64,000 bases of DNA from Marinobacter alexandrii (GCA_039984955.1 JBDWTN010000007.1:3187547-3251546), one strand, 5' to 3'; positions 29,392 to 38,382 are shown, numbered from the stretch's first letter. Numbers and translations: made by a program. Notes: generated from the letters alone by a model not told the origin.

Positions 29392-29973
29392 ATGAAACTG
29401 AAGAAGATACTTACGGATATTGTCCCTGTACTAGTGGGTATTCTACTAGCCTTGTTTATCAGTCAATTTCAGCAATCCAGATCAGAACAAGCGTATATCA
29501 AAAATTCTGTAGAGTCAATCATTAAGGAAAATGAAGAAAATATTAGAGAGTTAGAGTATGCACTTCAGAGACAGGCAGTATTTATGGATACGCTTGGTAA
29601 ATATCTGGATGATGATCAATTCACATTGTCTGAGGTGCTAAAAAAAGCAAAAGGCGTCTACTCTCCAGATTTAAAATCTACAACTTGGAAGTTTTTAGTT
29701 CAGGATTCAAAACATACACTGGTTTCTTATGAGTTCATCAATCAACTAGCTGAGATTGAGAAATATGAGGTACTCGTAAATCGGTACAATATCAAAATAG
29801 GCGACATTATTTTTCAACCGGCATTCTTTGATAATCCAAGAATGAAAAATGTGTTCTTCATTCTTTTCAGTGATTTTGGTTCAATTGAACAAAGTATGAT
29901 TGAAGAGCTGAGATTGTTTAATAAGTATGCAAGAAAGACGTACTCAATTCCTATTGATTCTGCTTCAGAGTAA
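29392..29973 (+). CDS. Membrane-anchored protein of unknown function (DUF6090-like)
   Basis: The 193-residue protein has one N-terminal membrane anchor (ILTDIVPVLVGILLALFISQF) followed by a polar, mostly helical domain beginning SRSEQAYIKNSVESIIKENEENI, a likely coiled coil. This layout resembles the DUF6090 group of Bacteroidota membrane proteins, but I am not certain. It ends five bases from the convergent methyltransferase gene. Confidence 0.6.
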   Translation: MKLKKILTDIVPVLVGILLALFISQFQQSRSEQAYIKNSVESIIKENEENIRELEYALQRQAVFMDTLGKYLDDDQFTLSEVLKKAKGVYSPDLKSTTWKFLVQDSKHTLVSYEFINQLAEIEKYEVLVNRYNIKIGDIIFQPAFFDNPRMKNVFFILFSDFGSIEQSMIEELRLFNKYARKTYSIPIDSASE

Positions 29974-29978
29974 AAATA

Positions 29979-30743
29979 TTATTTAATCACTTTATAGATA
30001 ATCTCCTTTTCTGGCAAAGCATAGCGTGACTTCTCATCAGCACTTAGTTCGTCTATCAATTTCTCCTCTACCACATTAAAACCTGCGCTGGCAAGTCTTT
30101 TGCCATAATCTTCACCAAACATCCTGACATGATCATCTTGCCCAAAAGCCTTTTCACGCTCTTTAGGATCAACAATGCTTTTGTCTTCGTATGTAGTTTT
30201 AGGTAATGGATAGAAGAAGGGGACTTGTAGTATGGCCCACCCACCAGGACTTAAAACCCTTCTCATTTCGCTAAGAGCTTTCAGGTCATCATCTACATGC
30301 TCTAGTACATGATTGCAGAATATGATATCCACTGAGTTATCCTCAAAGGGTATTTCATGGATGTCCATTTTCACCTGCGCCAAAGGAGATTCAATATCAG
30401 CGGTGATGTAGTCTAGATTTTCCAAGGCCTCAAATCGATCCATAAAACAAAGTTCTGGAGCAATGTGAAGCATTTTAGCCTCTTTAGTAAAGAAATCAGT
30501 TTTCTGTTTAAGATACAGCCATATTAATCTATGACGCTCTAATGACAAGCATTTAGGACAAAGAGCATTGCTCCTTGATTTTCTGCCGTAAGGGAGGAAT
30601 TTTCGAAACTTCGATTCACAAATAGGGCACTCAACTTTACTACCTTTATAAAAAATAGCTACTATTCTTAGAGCCACATGGCTAAAAAGTTGGAGGTATT
30701 TTCTTGGTACTTTTCTTAGGAAAAATGAGATAATAAACTTCAC
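29979..30743 (-). CDS. Class I SAM-dependent methyltransferase with N-terminal zinc-ribbon-like segment
   Basis: The 254-residue protein has two CxxC pairs at the N-terminus (CPICESKF and LCPKCLSLERHR), suggesting a zinc-binding site. The methyltransferase core has a divergent motif I (MLHIAPELCF), then ITADIESPLAQVKMDIHEIPFEDNSVDIIFCNHVLEHVDDD and LSPGGWAILQVPF. The HVLEHV phrase is diagnostic of the Methyltransf_11 group. The substrate is unknown. Divergent from a small secreted-protein gene. Confidence 0.88.
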   Translation of the reverse strand: MKFIISFFLRKVPRKYLQLFSHVALRIVAIFYKGSKVECPICESKFRKFLPYGRKSRSNALCPKCLSLERHRLIWLYLKQKTDFFTKEAKMLHIAPELCFMDRFEALENLDYITADIESPLAQVKMDIHEIPFEDNSVDIIFCNHVLEHVDDDLKALSEMRRVLSPGGWAILQVPFFYPLPKTTYEDKSIVDPKEREKAFGQDDHVRMFGEDYGKRLASAGFNVVEEKLIDELSADEKSRYALPEKEIIYKVIK

Positions 30744-30828
30744 GCTTCGTCAATTTTGCTGCGCAAGTTATTTATTAGCAGTGCTACCAGCAATCATTGC
30801 TAAAAATTTCTCTATTTTGGATATTGGT

Positions 30829-31239
30829 ATGAATAAATCGATTCTTTCAGTGCTGTTTATTTCTGTTTGTTGCTTTTGTTACGGACAGAAGGAGAAACCA
30901 GTACAAGATTATTTGCCCACAGAGAATCTGGAGATGAAAAAAGATGCCAATAAGCGATCCAATAAACCCAAACGTAAAAACTATCCGTTGATCTATGTTC
31001 CAAACGCTAATAAAATTTTATACGGAAACCTGTGTGCATTGGAACAAACCCACAAAATGGGCTTTGAATATATTGTGGAGCCACGCAAGACCTATGGGAG
31101 TAGGAGTAAGAAAGGTAAATTTTTGAATAACCTGTGGGTAAAGACTAAATTAGTAACGACACGATCGCCTTTCTGGAAGTTGATTCTTAAGAAGAAAATA
31201 AAGAAGTGTAGAAAAATGAGTGGCGATTTAGTGGGTTAA
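30829..31239 (+). CDS. Small secreted basic protein of unknown function
   Basis: The ATG at 30829 is chosen over an upstream GTG at 30781 because it gives a good signal peptide (MNKSILSVLFISVCCFCYGQ). The mature part of about 117 residues is strikingly basic (KRSNKPKRKNY, RKTYGSRSKKGK, ILKKKIKKCRK) with a conserved-looking IYVPNANKILYGNLCALEQTHKMGFEY block. I do not recognise the family. It lies 4 bp upstream of a thioesterase gene, so they are likely co-transcribed. Confidence 0.7.
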   Translation: MNKSILSVLFISVCCFCYGQKEKPVQDYLPTENLEMKKDANKRSNKPKRKNYPLIYVPNANKILYGNLCALEQTHKMGFEYIVEPRKTYGSRSKKGKFLNNLWVKTKLVTTRSPFWKLILKKKIKKCRKMSGDLVG

Positions 31240-31243
31240 AAAT

Positions 31244-31834
31244 ATGCCTATGGAACCTCGATCTGTCCAATTTTCCAGAACCAAGTTTACTGAATTGATG
31301 ATTCCTTCTTTTGCGAATTTTGGAGGGAAAGTCCATGGAGGACTAATTCTTTCTTTAATGGATAAAGTAGCTTATGCTGTTGCAAGCAAGCATGCGGGGA
31401 CTTACTGTGTTACAGTCACGGTTGATGGGGTAGAGTTCTTAGAGCCCGTTGAGGTGGGCGAATTATTGACTATGGATGCTGCAATACATCACGTGGGGAA
31501 TAGCTCACTTATAGTGGGAATTAAAGTGACATCAGAGAATGTAAAGACCAATGAAATCAAGCATACCAACAATAGCTATTTTACGATGGTAGCTAAAGGA
31601 GATGATGGCAAGCCGGTCACCGTTCCAGAGCTCATTCTGGAAGATATAACAGAAATGCGACGTTTTGTTGAAGCGATCAAAAGAAGAAATGTAAAGAAAG
31701 AAGCAAATGCCAAGATGCAAAAAGAGCAAGACGAGTTCATCATGGTAGATGATATGGAAATGCTAAATGATCAGCGTTGCAAAGTAGAATTTAAGGTAGA
31801 TGATGATTTTAGCGATCTTTTTTCCGATACATAA
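31244..31834 (+). CDS. Acyl-CoA thioesterase (hotdog fold, YciA/BFIT type)
   Basis: The 196-residue protein has a hotdog domain over residues 8-130: NFGGKVHGGLILSLMDKVAYAVASKHAG holds the central helix with the catalytic Asp (SLMDKVA), followed by VTVTVDGVEFLEPVEVGELLTMDAAIHHVGNSSLIVGI. The 60-residue tail is helical and charged (RRNVKKEANAKMQKEQDEF). It would hydrolyse acyl-CoA esters in the cytoplasm. Its last 26 bp overlap the convergent DUF3052 gene. Confidence 0.92.
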   Translation: MPMEPRSVQFSRTKFTELMIPSFANFGGKVHGGLILSLMDKVAYAVASKHAGTYCVTVTVDGVEFLEPVEVGELLTMDAAIHHVGNSSLIVGIKVTSENVKTNEIKHTNNSYFTMVAKGDDGKPVTVPELILEDITEMRRFVEAIKRRNVKKEANAKMQKEQDEFIMVDDMEMLNDQRCKVEFKVDDDFSDLFSDT

Positions 31835-32216
31835 ATTTCAGTCCTGACCAATCTTCGTCTACGGCGCAAACTTTCACATCTACCAGTCCGCCAGCTAATC
31901 CAAACTCGCGTACAATATTCCCATTAAGGTCTGTTTCCATTTTTGAACCACCCTTAGGCCAAGACACCCATAAAGTGCCGTCTTTTTTTAACGCCTTTTT
32001 CCAACTCCCCCAATTATTTTTCAAGATGTCAATATGTGTGACAAAGACATGTTGAAAGTCATAAGGCACTGAATTTAAGTCTTCATCCCATTTAGTGTCC
32101 TTGGGTGTTTCCTCAAGTAGTTCAAAGTAATTCTGAGGGGATGAAAAAAGATAACAGACATCCCCTTCTTTTATTCCAAGTTTTTTCCAGAGAGGATTTT
32201 TCGAGTAGCCAGCCAT
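31809..32216 (-). CDS. DUF3052 family protein
   Basis: The 135-residue cytoplasmic protein fits DUF3052: [18 protein letters not shown] opens, GTLWVSWPKGGSKMETDLNGNIVREFGLAGGLVDVKVCAVDEDWSGLKFMYR closes, both hallmark phrases of the family. Function is unknown. Its ATG shares one base with the TAA of the upstream J-domain gene (TAATG), so the two are translationally coupled. The 3' end overlaps the convergent thioesterase gene by 26 bp. Confidence 0.9.
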   Translation of the reverse strand: MAGYSKNPLWKKLGIKEGDVCYLFSSPQNYFELLEETPKDTKWDEDLNSVPYDFQHVFVTHIDILKNNWGSWKKALKKDGTLWVSWPKGGSKMETDLNGNIVREFGLAGGLVDVKVCAVDEDWSGLKFMYRKKDR

Positions 32217-33400
32217 TAGTTACAATATGTTTGGGTAGTGCCTGACCAATTTCGATCTTTTGCACCAGAATATTCAATACAAGCTTTCCTATTTTGTCCG
32301 GTAGCTATGTATGCTTCAGCGCTCGTTACATAGGAAGATGCACTATCAGGCCAAACATATTTATTCCAATCTGCAGCTTTTATAGCCATTTCAGGATCAT
32401 CAACAGCTAGATAGGTAGCAGCTAGACTGGTGTATAAGTCGTAGTGTGATTTTGGAAGGTATTGTTCATTGATAACCATGGCATATCCTTCTCCATAATA
32501 AGTTTTGTAGCGTTTGATAGCAAGGCGATGGGCTATAAGCAAATGATCCAGAGCTTCATTGGGATCATTGAGTTCATCTCTGTGTATCTCTGCAATTTTT
32601 ACCAATGAGGCTATAATCTCATATTCTCCCACTAAAAAATCTTTTAGAATATTAATAGCCTTTTCTGGATGCCCAGTGTGTTTGTAAGATTCGGCAAGTC
32701 TCTGCCTGACTTCATAAAAAGAAAGGTCTGGGGCAAGTTCTTGAACCATTTCGTAAAGTTCAATGGCCTGTTCGTATTCTTCATTTTGAAAATGATCATT
32801 TCCTATTTTCGTAATTTTTTCTACCATAGAACTTTTGAAAATTTTTATGTCACGTTCTTCAGTTCTAAAGAAATTCAATGAAGACATTATTTCAAAAGCA
32901 GATTGATAACGACCATTTTCAAAATATTCCTTGGCTTCCAAATAGGTTGACCTTCTTTCAGCCAGAAGTTTTTCTAACTGGCGGCCATCATAGCTTTGTT
33001 TTACCCACACACCAGTCATCACCATAAGCGCAATAAGAAAGGTGATGCCAAAAGCATAGGCAGTAGCGATCGCATTTTGACGATAATCCACTTTGCCACT
33101 GCTATACCTTGCTCTGTTTCGGTTTTTCCACTGATCTGCATTTGGAGCCCTATAAGAGTAAGGGCGTGCTTCATTTTCTGAAAACTGACGGTATTTTAAC
33201 CTAAGATCGAACCGAGCTTTTTCATATTCATCTGATAAAACCTGATGAGCGACATTGATTTCCTTAAACTTCTCCTCCATTTCTGGCTTATCAGGATGTT
33301 TATCAGGATGATACTTGATTGCTAATTTTTTAAAGGCAGACTTGATTTCTGCTTGAGTAGCGTTTTCAGAGAGTCCAAGTACGTGATAATAGTTAGTCAT
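32216..33400 (-). CDS. J-domain protein with membrane anchor and TPR repeats
   Basis: The 394-residue protein starts with a canonical J domain (residues 1-70) bearing HPDK at 31-34, so it should stimulate an Hsp70 ATPase. A single membrane helix ([24 protein letters not shown]) lies near residues 110-135. The rest is built from TPR-like helical pairs, for example [26 protein letters not shown] and [22 protein letters not shown]. The J domain would be cytoplasmic and the TPR part on the other side of the membrane. Cotranslated with DUF3052. Confidence 0.9.
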   Translation of the reverse strand: MTNYYHVLGLSENATQAEIKSAFKKLAIKYHPDKHPDKPEMEEKFKEINVAHQVLSDEYEKARFDLRLKYRQFSENEARPYSYRAPNADQWKNRNRARYSSGKVDYRQNAIATAYAFGITFLIALMVMTGVWVKQSYDGRQLEKLLAERRSTYLEAKEYFENGRYQSAFEIMSSLNFFRTEERDIKIFKSSMVEKITKIGNDHFQNEEYEQAIELYEMVQELAPDLSFYEVRQRLAESYKHTGHPEKAINILKDFLVGEYEIIASLVKIAEIHRDELNDPNEALDHLLIAHRLAIKRYKTYYGEGYAMVINEQYLPKSHYDLYTSLAATYLAVDDPEMAIKAADWNKYVWPDSASSYVTSAEAYIATGQNRKACIEYSGAKDRNWSGTTQTYCN

Positions 33401-33493
33401 CTGGCTAGGATCAACATAAGAGTAACGAAAAAGCCTGGTTAAAGATTATTCAAATTAAAGAAACCTAACTTTTTTTCAAAGCGAGGTTAATTC

Positions 33494-33859
33494 TTAAACC
33501 TTGTTTCCTAAGAAAAACCCAAGGAAGCAGAGGGCTAGACCACCAACCGTAGATGCAAGGAGGTACATGATGAAATCTGAGTGCATACCCGCTTTAAGGA
33601 GTTTCATTCCATCTAGGGCAAAAGAAGAAAAAGTAGTAAACCCTCCACAGAATCCAACCATCAGAAAAAGTGCGAGTTGGTTCTGTTGTTTGATGAATAT
33701 CCCTGAAAGTAATCCGATAGCTAAGCAGCCTGTAAGGTTTACTAGCAAAGTCCCTGAATACAATTTGTCTGATAAAAACTTAATAGTGGCTAGGGACACT
33801 CCATATCGTGCAATGGTTCCTAAAAACCCTCCCAAACCCACAATTAAGATGTCTTTCAT
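33494..33859 (-). CDS. crcB: Fluoride efflux channel CrcB/Fluc
   Basis: The 121-residue, four-helix protein shows the Fluc motifs GGFLGTIARYGVS, LLVNLTGCLAIGLLSG and GFCGGFTTFSSFALD. It works as an antiparallel dimer that exports fluoride. Its ATG overlaps the stop of the ACP phosphodiesterase gene by four bases. No fluoride riboswitch is visible, which is expected for an internal operon gene; I saw none upstream of the operon either. Confidence 0.95.
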   Translation of the reverse strand: MKDILIVGLGGFLGTIARYGVSLATIKFLSDKLYSGTLLVNLTGCLAIGLLSGIFIKQQNQLALFLMVGFCGGFTTFSSFALDGMKLLKAGMHSDFIMYLLASTVGGLALCFLGFFLGNKV

Positions 33860-34434
33860 CCTTCGAAATTAGCGACATGTTTTTGAAGGTGAGGGAAGAA
33901 GAGAAGAAATTCGTTTTCGAATTCATTGTAATTTTCCTCCAGAGCAACTGATGCATGCTCCATTTTAGATTCAAATTTGGTTCTTCGAGACATCCCGGTA
34001 AGAGCTTTATCTATCCCCTCTATAAATTGATAGTTGAAAAGCCAGTTGCCTTCTTTCATATATCGAAGCATATTCACAACGCCTTTAGGAATTATGGGGT
34101 AATATCCTTTCATTAGCTCGTAAAACCTTAGTGTAAAATCCATTAATGGCTCGTTGGAAAATGAAGACCATTTCTTCGCAAGAAAATGATCATAGAATAT
34201 GTCCACGATTACTGGCGCATAATGCCTGAATTTTTCCCTTAGCCTAATCTTGCTTTTTAAGACAATTGGGTGATTATCCGTGTACTCATCAATGGATCTA
34301 TGGAGTTTAATCCCGAGTTGAATTTCTTGATCATAAGATTCTAACTGCGAGCCTTTCACAAAATCACCTATAAAGTTCCCGACCATCTCCTTCTCATTAT
34401 CCTTGCTAAGTAGTAGATGAGCTAAAAAATTCAT
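33856..34434 (-). CDS. ACP phosphodiesterase (AcpH-like)
   Basis: The 192-residue protein matches the DUF479/AcpH family: MNFLAHLLLSKDNEKEMVGNFIGDFVKG with His6 and Asp24, then LGIKLHRSIDEYTDNHP and PVIVDIFYDHFLAKKW, which supply the metal-binding His and Asp of this HD-like fold. It removes 4'-phosphopantetheine from acyl carrier protein. First gene of a two-gene operon with crcB, an association with no obvious functional logic. Confidence 0.9.
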   Translation of the reverse strand: MNFLAHLLLSKDNEKEMVGNFIGDFVKGSQLESYDQEIQLGIKLHRSIDEYTDNHPIVLKSKIRLREKFRHYAPVIVDIFYDHFLAKKWSSFSNEPLMDFTLRFYELMKGYYPIIPKGVVNMLRYMKEGNWLFNYQFIEGIDKALTGMSRRTKFESKMEHASVALEENYNEFENEFLLFFPHLQKHVANFEG

Positions 34435-34468
34435 TTTTTTCGTGATTTAAAGCGGATAAAGTGCATAG

Positions 34469-34499
34469 TTTGAGATTAGCTCTCACAAGTTTACTTTTG
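34469..34499 (+). promoter_or_regulatory. Full Bacteroidota promoter (TTTG-N19-TAnnTTTG)
   Basis: TTTG at 34469-34472 and tacttttg at 34492-34499 have the expected 19-base spacing and exact consensus. Transcription would start near 34505, about 90 bases before the TerB-like ATG. Just downstream a tandem repeat tgtactaaa(t)tgtactaaa (34507-34525) overlaps the expected start site and might be an operator. Confidence 0.72.
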
Positions 34500-34595
34500 T
34501 ACAAGTATGTACTAAATTGTACTAAAGCAATATAACACGTAAATCTCACGACTATCACAAACAATTTTCCAAATATTGTCCGCTCTCATCTCAAC

Positions 34596-34970
34596 ATGCT
34601 CGTACAGTTGGCACGTGTGGATGGTGTTGTTGTTCAGGAAGAAATCGACTTGATCAAACAGATAGGAAAGGCGAATGGAATGTCTAGCGAAGAAATCAGT
34701 GAGTCATTTGAAGACCCCTCTGTGATAGAAGGGCTTGAAACACTTTCTGATGATCAACGCTATGACTACCTCTACAATGTGGTACAACTTATGAAGATTG
34801 ATGGAAGGATTTACAAAGAGGAAATCAAATTTTGTGCAAAAATCGCTAGTAAACTTGGCTATGATGAAGACGTACTTCGCGAGATGATGCTTAAGATTTA
34901 CAGTGATCCTCACATCACAACAGATAAGGAAACCTTGAAATCCAAGATCCAAACCTATCTTAGGAAATGA
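34596..34970 (+). CDS. TerB-like (tellurite resistance B fold) protein
   Basis: The 124-residue all-helical protein contains the TerB duplication with acidic metal-binding motifs: VQLARVDGVVVQEEIDLIKQIG and VVQLMKIDGRIYKEEIKFCAKIA. The N-terminus looks short, since relatives usually have about eight more residues before the first motif; the same frame reads NIVRSHLN upstream but offers only an ATT start at 34575. The family is linked to metal or stress responses but most members are uncharacterised. It overlaps the next gene by four bases. Confidence 0.8.
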   Translation: MLVQLARVDGVVVQEEIDLIKQIGKANGMSSEEISESFEDPSVIEGLETLSDDQRYDYLYNVVQLMKIDGRIYKEEIKFCAKIASKLGYDEDVLREMMLKIYSDPHITTDKETLKSKIQTYLRK

Positions 34971-35389
34971 GAAAGCTATTCTTTCTTATAATAATTTTAT
35001 TCTTTTTTAAAGCATCTTCTCAAAACCATGACGAATTAGCCATACGCGAAGTTTTGGCTCAGCAGCAAAAATGTTGGAACATGGGAGATTTGGATTGTTT
35101 CATGGAAGGCTATTGGAAATCCGATGATTTAGTTTTTATCGGGAGCTCAGGCATAACATATGGTTGGCAAAAGACACTTGACAATTATAAAAAGAGCTAT
35201 CCCAATAAATCTGCCATGGGAGAATTGGCATTCGAACTACTCATTTTAGAGCCTTTAAGTGATGATTTTTGGTCCGTAATTGGTAAGTGGAATCTTAAGC
35301 GAGACAATGATAATCCCAAAGGCCATTTTTCGCTTATTTTTCGACGCTTAGGAGATGATTGGGTGATTGTTTCTGATCATTCAAGCTAA
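34967..35389 (+). CDS. Exported DUF4440/NTF2-like protein
   Basis: The 140-residue protein has a signal peptide (residues 1-18, ending KASSQ) and a DUF4440 domain: LAIREVLAQQQKCWNMGDLDCFMEGYWKSDDLVFIG, then YGWQKTLDNYKKSYP and GHFSLIFRRLGDDWVIVSDHSS, all typical. Periplasmic ligand-binding or enzymatic role, unproven. Its ATG overlaps the TGA of the TerB-like gene (ATGA), so they are cotranslated. A second NTF2-like exported protein is encoded at 9560-9967. Confidence 0.88.
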   Translation: MRKLFFLIIILFFFKASSQNHDELAIREVLAQQQKCWNMGDLDCFMEGYWKSDDLVFIGSSGITYGWQKTLDNYKKSYPNKSAMGELAFELLILEPLSDDFWSVIGKWNLKRDNDNPKGHFSLIFRRLGDDWVIVSDHSS

Positions 35390-35468
35390 ATTCACAGACG
35401 GTATATTTTGCTCTTCCTTCATTTTTAAGTATATTCTATGTTCGTTTTAAAAATAAACCAGCAAGAAT

Positions 35469-35924
35469 ATGGTAATGAGCTATCGTGGAGCAGAAGCTCC
35501 TAAAACTGTTTCACCACAGTCGGTCAAAGTGGAAGATTACATGGCAAGGAAGTTAATTACATTCAGTCCTGACCAGCCGATGCATGAGGTGGTTGATTCG
35601 CTCATGAAACATAAAATATCTGGAGGCCCAGTGATAAATGATCAAGGTGAACTTGTAGGCGTGATCTCTGAAGGTGACTGCTTGAAGGAGGTGGTAAAAG
35701 GAAAGTATGATAACATGCCCATCTTCACGGGTTTGGTAGAAGAACATATGGCTAAAGATGTTATTACAGTCAATCCTGACCTTAACATTTTTGAAGCGGC
35801 TAAAATGTTTTTAGAAAAACGATTGAGACGATTCCCTGTTGTTCAAGAAGGTAAACTCATAGGACAGATTAGTCAAAAGGATGTCATGAAGGCAGTCTTA
35901 AGTACAAAAAGTGCTACCTGGTAG
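35469..35924 (+). CDS. CBS-domain pair protein
   Basis: The 151-residue cytoplasmic protein consists of two CBS motifs: about 20-75 (VEDYMARKLITFSPDQPMHEVVDSLMKHKISGGPVINDQGELVGVISEGD) and 90-148 (VEEHMAKDVITVNPDLNIFEAAKMFLEKRLRRFPVVQEGKLIGQISQKDVMKAV). Such stand-alone pairs bind adenine nucleotides and sense energy state. The partner is unknown. A TATGTTCG element near 35436, one base off the -7 consensus, may be its promoter. Confidence 0.93.
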   Translation: MVMSYRGAEAPKTVSPQSVKVEDYMARKLITFSPDQPMHEVVDSLMKHKISGGPVINDQGELVGVISEGDCLKEVVKGKYDNMPIFTGLVEEHMAKDVITVNPDLNIFEAAKMFLEKRLRRFPVVQEGKLIGQISQKDVMKAVLSTKSATW

Positions 35925-35973
35925 TCATTCCTGCTTTCTTTAGTATTTTCGTTCTCTACTAAATATTTGAAGA

Positions 35974-37497
35974 ATGAAAAAGCAATTCTCTTTCCTTATT
36001 ATTCTATTTTTTGCGCTAGCATCTCAGGCTCAAATTGATGTTAAAGCCATCGATAAATACATTGAGAAGGCTAGAAAAGATTGGAATGTGCCTGGAATGG
36101 CGGTTGCAATTGTGAAGGATGGTGAGGTAGTGATGAGCAAAGGCTATGGGGTCAAAGAAATTGGAGAAAAGGATAAGGTGGACGAAAACACTCAATTTGC
36201 CATCGCATCCAACTCGAAAGCATTTGTCGCCTCCTGCATAGCTAAACTTGTAGAGGAAGAAAAGCTGTCCTGGAAAGATAAAGTACGCGATTACCTTCCA
36301 TATTTCTCTTTGTATGGTGATGAATATGTTTCATCCGAAATCACAGTAGAGGATCTTCTTTGTCATAGAGTAGGCTTAGGCACATTCAGCGGAGATGTCA
36401 TCTGGTATAAGTCAAATAAGACACCAGAAGAGATCATTAAAAGAGCTGCTTACGTGCCGGAAGCATATAGTTTCAGGGATGGCTATGGATATACTAATTT
36501 GATGTTTATCACTGCTGGTGAGGTTATCAAAACAGTTACTGGAAAACCATGGGAAGACTATGTTAAAGACAACTTCTTAAATCCTTTGGGGATGGAAAAC
36601 ACGGTGATTAGCGTTAAGGATTTGAATGACAATGTAGCAACACCTCATAAACCAACATTGGACAATGGGACGATCCCTGGTGTATGGGCAAGTTGGGACA
36701 ACTCGAGTGCAGCAGGTGGTATCATTTCCTCTTCTACAGATATGGCCAAATGGATGATGATGAACCTAAACGGAGGCGCATGGGACGGCAGTGAATACAT
36801 CAATAAAGAGCAGCAAAACCTACTTTGGACACCTCATAACAACAATAAACTTAGCGAGCGTTCGAAGGAAGCACTTCCTGGAAGACACTTTGTGGGATAT
36901 GGGCTAGGCTGGGGACTGATGGACTATCATGGGAATATGGCTGTAAGTCATGGTGGAGGATATGATGGAATGTACTCTCGAGTGATGATGATTCCAGATA
37001 TTAATCTGGGAATAGTGGTTTTGACCAATACGATGGAAGGAATTTCCACTCCATTGACCTATTACATTGTCAATCAATACTTGAAAAAAGATATGCGAGA
37101 CTGGTCTGCTGAATACTTGAAACGAGCAAGATCAAGTAATGGGCATAAAGATGATGTGGATGAACGTATAGCTAGACGTGTATCAGGAACAAAAACTTCA
37201 ATTGACCCGTCGCTTTTAGAAGGAATCTACAATGACCCGATGTTTGGTGACATTGCTGTGAAGAAAGATGGAGACTCCTTCAGGATATCATTTGCAGATG
37301 CGCCAGCTCTAGATGCTACTTTAGAGCATTGGCACTATGATACTTATCAAATCAAATGGGATGAGGAACATGCCTGGTTTGATTTTGGAACTGTCTCTTT
37401 TGAGTTAGATAACAATTTGGATGTTGAAGGGATTGAGTTTGATGTGCCAAATGGAGATATTTTCTTTGATGAATTACATCCTAAAAAGAAAGACTAA
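35974..37497 (+). CDS. Exported serine hydrolase, class C beta-lactamase fold
   Basis: The 507-residue protein has a signal peptide (ending ASQAQ, residue 20) and a beta-lactamase/DD-peptidase domain: nucleophile motif SNSK (Ser79, Lys82), YTN (Tyr173 to Asn175) and HGGG near residue 330. The C-terminal 110 residues form a DUF3471-like domain with YNDPMFGDIAVKKDGDSFRI and WHYDTYQIKWDEEHAW. Such proteins are esterases or peptidases of the periplasm; beta-lactamase activity cannot be inferred. Confidence 0.92.
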   Translation: MKKQFSFLIILFFALASQAQIDVKAIDKYIEKARKDWNVPGMAVAIVKDGEVVMSKGYGVKEIGEKDKVDENTQFAIASNSKAFVASCIAKLVEEEKLSWKDKVRDYLPYFSLYGDEYVSSEITVEDLLCHRVGLGTFSGDVIWYKSNKTPEEIIKRAAYVPEAYSFRDGYGYTNLMFITAGEVIKTVTGKPWEDYVKDNFLNPLGMENTVISVKDLNDNVATPHKPTLDNGTIPGVWASWDNSSAAGGIISSSTDMAKWMMMNLNGGAWDGSEYINKEQQNLLWTPHNNNKLSERSKEALPGRHFVGYGLGWGLMDYHGNMAVSHGGGYDGMYSRVMMIPDINLGIVVLTNTMEGISTPLTYYIVNQYLKKDMRDWSAEYLKRARSSNGHKDDVDERIARRVSGTKTSIDPSLLEGIYNDPMFGDIAVKKDGDSFRISFADAPALDATLEHWHYDTYQIKWDEEHAWFDFGTVSFELDNNLDVEGIEFDVPNGDIFFDELHPKKKD

Positions 37498-37510
37498 AGT
37501 CTAAAAATTC

Positions 37511-37550
37511 TTCCGAACCTATTTGGTGATCTTCCGAAACAAGTTCGGAA
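37511..37550. repeat. Repeated TTCCGAA motifs forming alternative hairpins
   Basis: ttccgaac (37511), ttccgaa (37532) and the inverse gttcggaa (37543) let the third copy pair with either of the first two. The inner hairpin ttccgaa-acaag-ttcggaa is tight. It lies in the leader between the hydrolase stop and its terminator, so it may be an accessory 3' structure. Confidence 0.4.
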
Positions 37551-37596
37551 TTAGTGGTATCCAGCAAAACATCTCCGACTTTTTGAAAAGCGAGAT

Positions 37597-37619
37597 TGAT
37601 TCATTGAATCATTTTTTTT
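37597..37619 (+). terminator. Weak hairpin and T8 tract, candidate terminator
   Basis: tgattc-att-gaatca followed by eight T, 100 bp after the serine hydrolase stop. The stem is short and AT-rich and the structure overlaps the last codons of the convergent RNase H gene. Confidence 0.5.
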
Positions 37620-38092
37620 ACGTCTTGTAAGGCTTTTCTAGAGGCTCTATCAACGAGCGTAAATAACCTGTCCATATCATCTTTTTGCATGGATGATAAA
37701 TGTCCTTTGACTTTTATCAATTCACAATCCAATTGATTCATTATTTCATAAAACTTCCGATACAGCTCGTGATTTTTGAGAAGTTTGCCTGTTTTGGAAT
37801 GATAATTACTTTGTTCGAGACGTTTCTGTCTTTTAAGTAATCCAATGATATTTTGAGAATCTGTAAAAACGACTATTTTTCTACTAGATTCACGAATTTC
37901 AGTTAATGCCCAAATTAATGTTTGAAGTTCCAATTTCGTAGAGGATGTTTCTCTAAAAAGATTCACTTTTACCTGTGCACTCTTTGAATCTAGTCTAAGT
38001 TCATTTTCATTAACAGGCAAGTAAGCTCCGCATCCAATTTTTAGTTTAGGATCCGCACTTCCATCGACAAACAAGAATAGCTTATCAATCAA
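37601..38092 (-). CDS. RNase H family protein
   Basis: The 163-residue protein has the RNase H fold with the acidic catalytic set in order: Asp10 (LFVDGSADP), Glu55 (SSTKLELQTLIWAL), Asp78 (VVFTDSQNI) and Asp148 (LVDRASRKAL), plus His131 in KVKGH. It should cut RNA in RNA-DNA hybrids, although divergent members may act on other substrates. It is not the standard RnhA or RnhB; sequence is more like the ribonuclease HI-like group found in Bacteroidota. Confidence 0.88.
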   Translation of the reverse strand: MIDKLFLFVDGSADPKLKIGCGAYLPVNENELRLDSKSAQVKVNLFRETSSTKLELQTLIWALTEIRESSRKIVVFTDSQNIIGLLKRQKRLEQSNYHSKTGKLLKNHELYRKFYEIMNQLDCELIKVKGHLSSMQKDDMDRLFTLVDRASRKALQDVKKMIQ

Positions 38093-38160
38093 ATTTGATT
38101 TTTGTTTACATCAGCGTCAAACAAGAGTAAGTGCATAGTAGGGGGTTCCTTTACGAGGCA

Positions 38161-38382
38161 TTAACTATCTGTGGGGCTGGATGTTATTTCTCGAATCAAA
38201 AAGGTCCCAATTTGAAAATGCTTCACACTATAAATGTACGCGTCGCGCTCTGAACCAAATGAATCAGCTACTTTTTCATCATGGATGACAATAAATTGAC
38301 CTCTGTATTTTTCAAACAGCATTTGCTCGTTTAAAAGGAAAAAATTGTTTTGTTTATTGAGAAGTTCGCCCATGATATTCAA
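38161..38382 (-). CDS. Small DUF5678-like protein
   Basis: The 73-residue protein has the pattern YRGQFIVIHDEKVADSFGSERDAYIYSVKHF, which recalls the DUF5678 motif (Tyr-x-Gly-x-(Y/F)-(V/I)-A/V-I-x-x-x-x-V-x-D). It is soluble. The start could be Met1 or Met4. The gene stands alone, 69 bp from the RNase H gene. Function is unknown. Confidence 0.62.
   Translation of the reverse strand: MNIMGELLNKQNNFFLLNEQMLFEKYRGQFIVIHDEKVADSFGSERDAYIYSVKHFQIGTFLIREITSSPTDS

Noticed and set aside
33501..33872. 123-codon frame opposite crcB
   Set aside because: Antisense shadow of a clear CrcB gene; Pro/Lys/Arg-rich with no domain.
33860..34500. Fluoride riboswitch upstream of crcB operon
   Set aside because: No fluoride riboswitch-like pseudoknot signature was seen before 34434 on the minus strand, and crcB is second in its operon.
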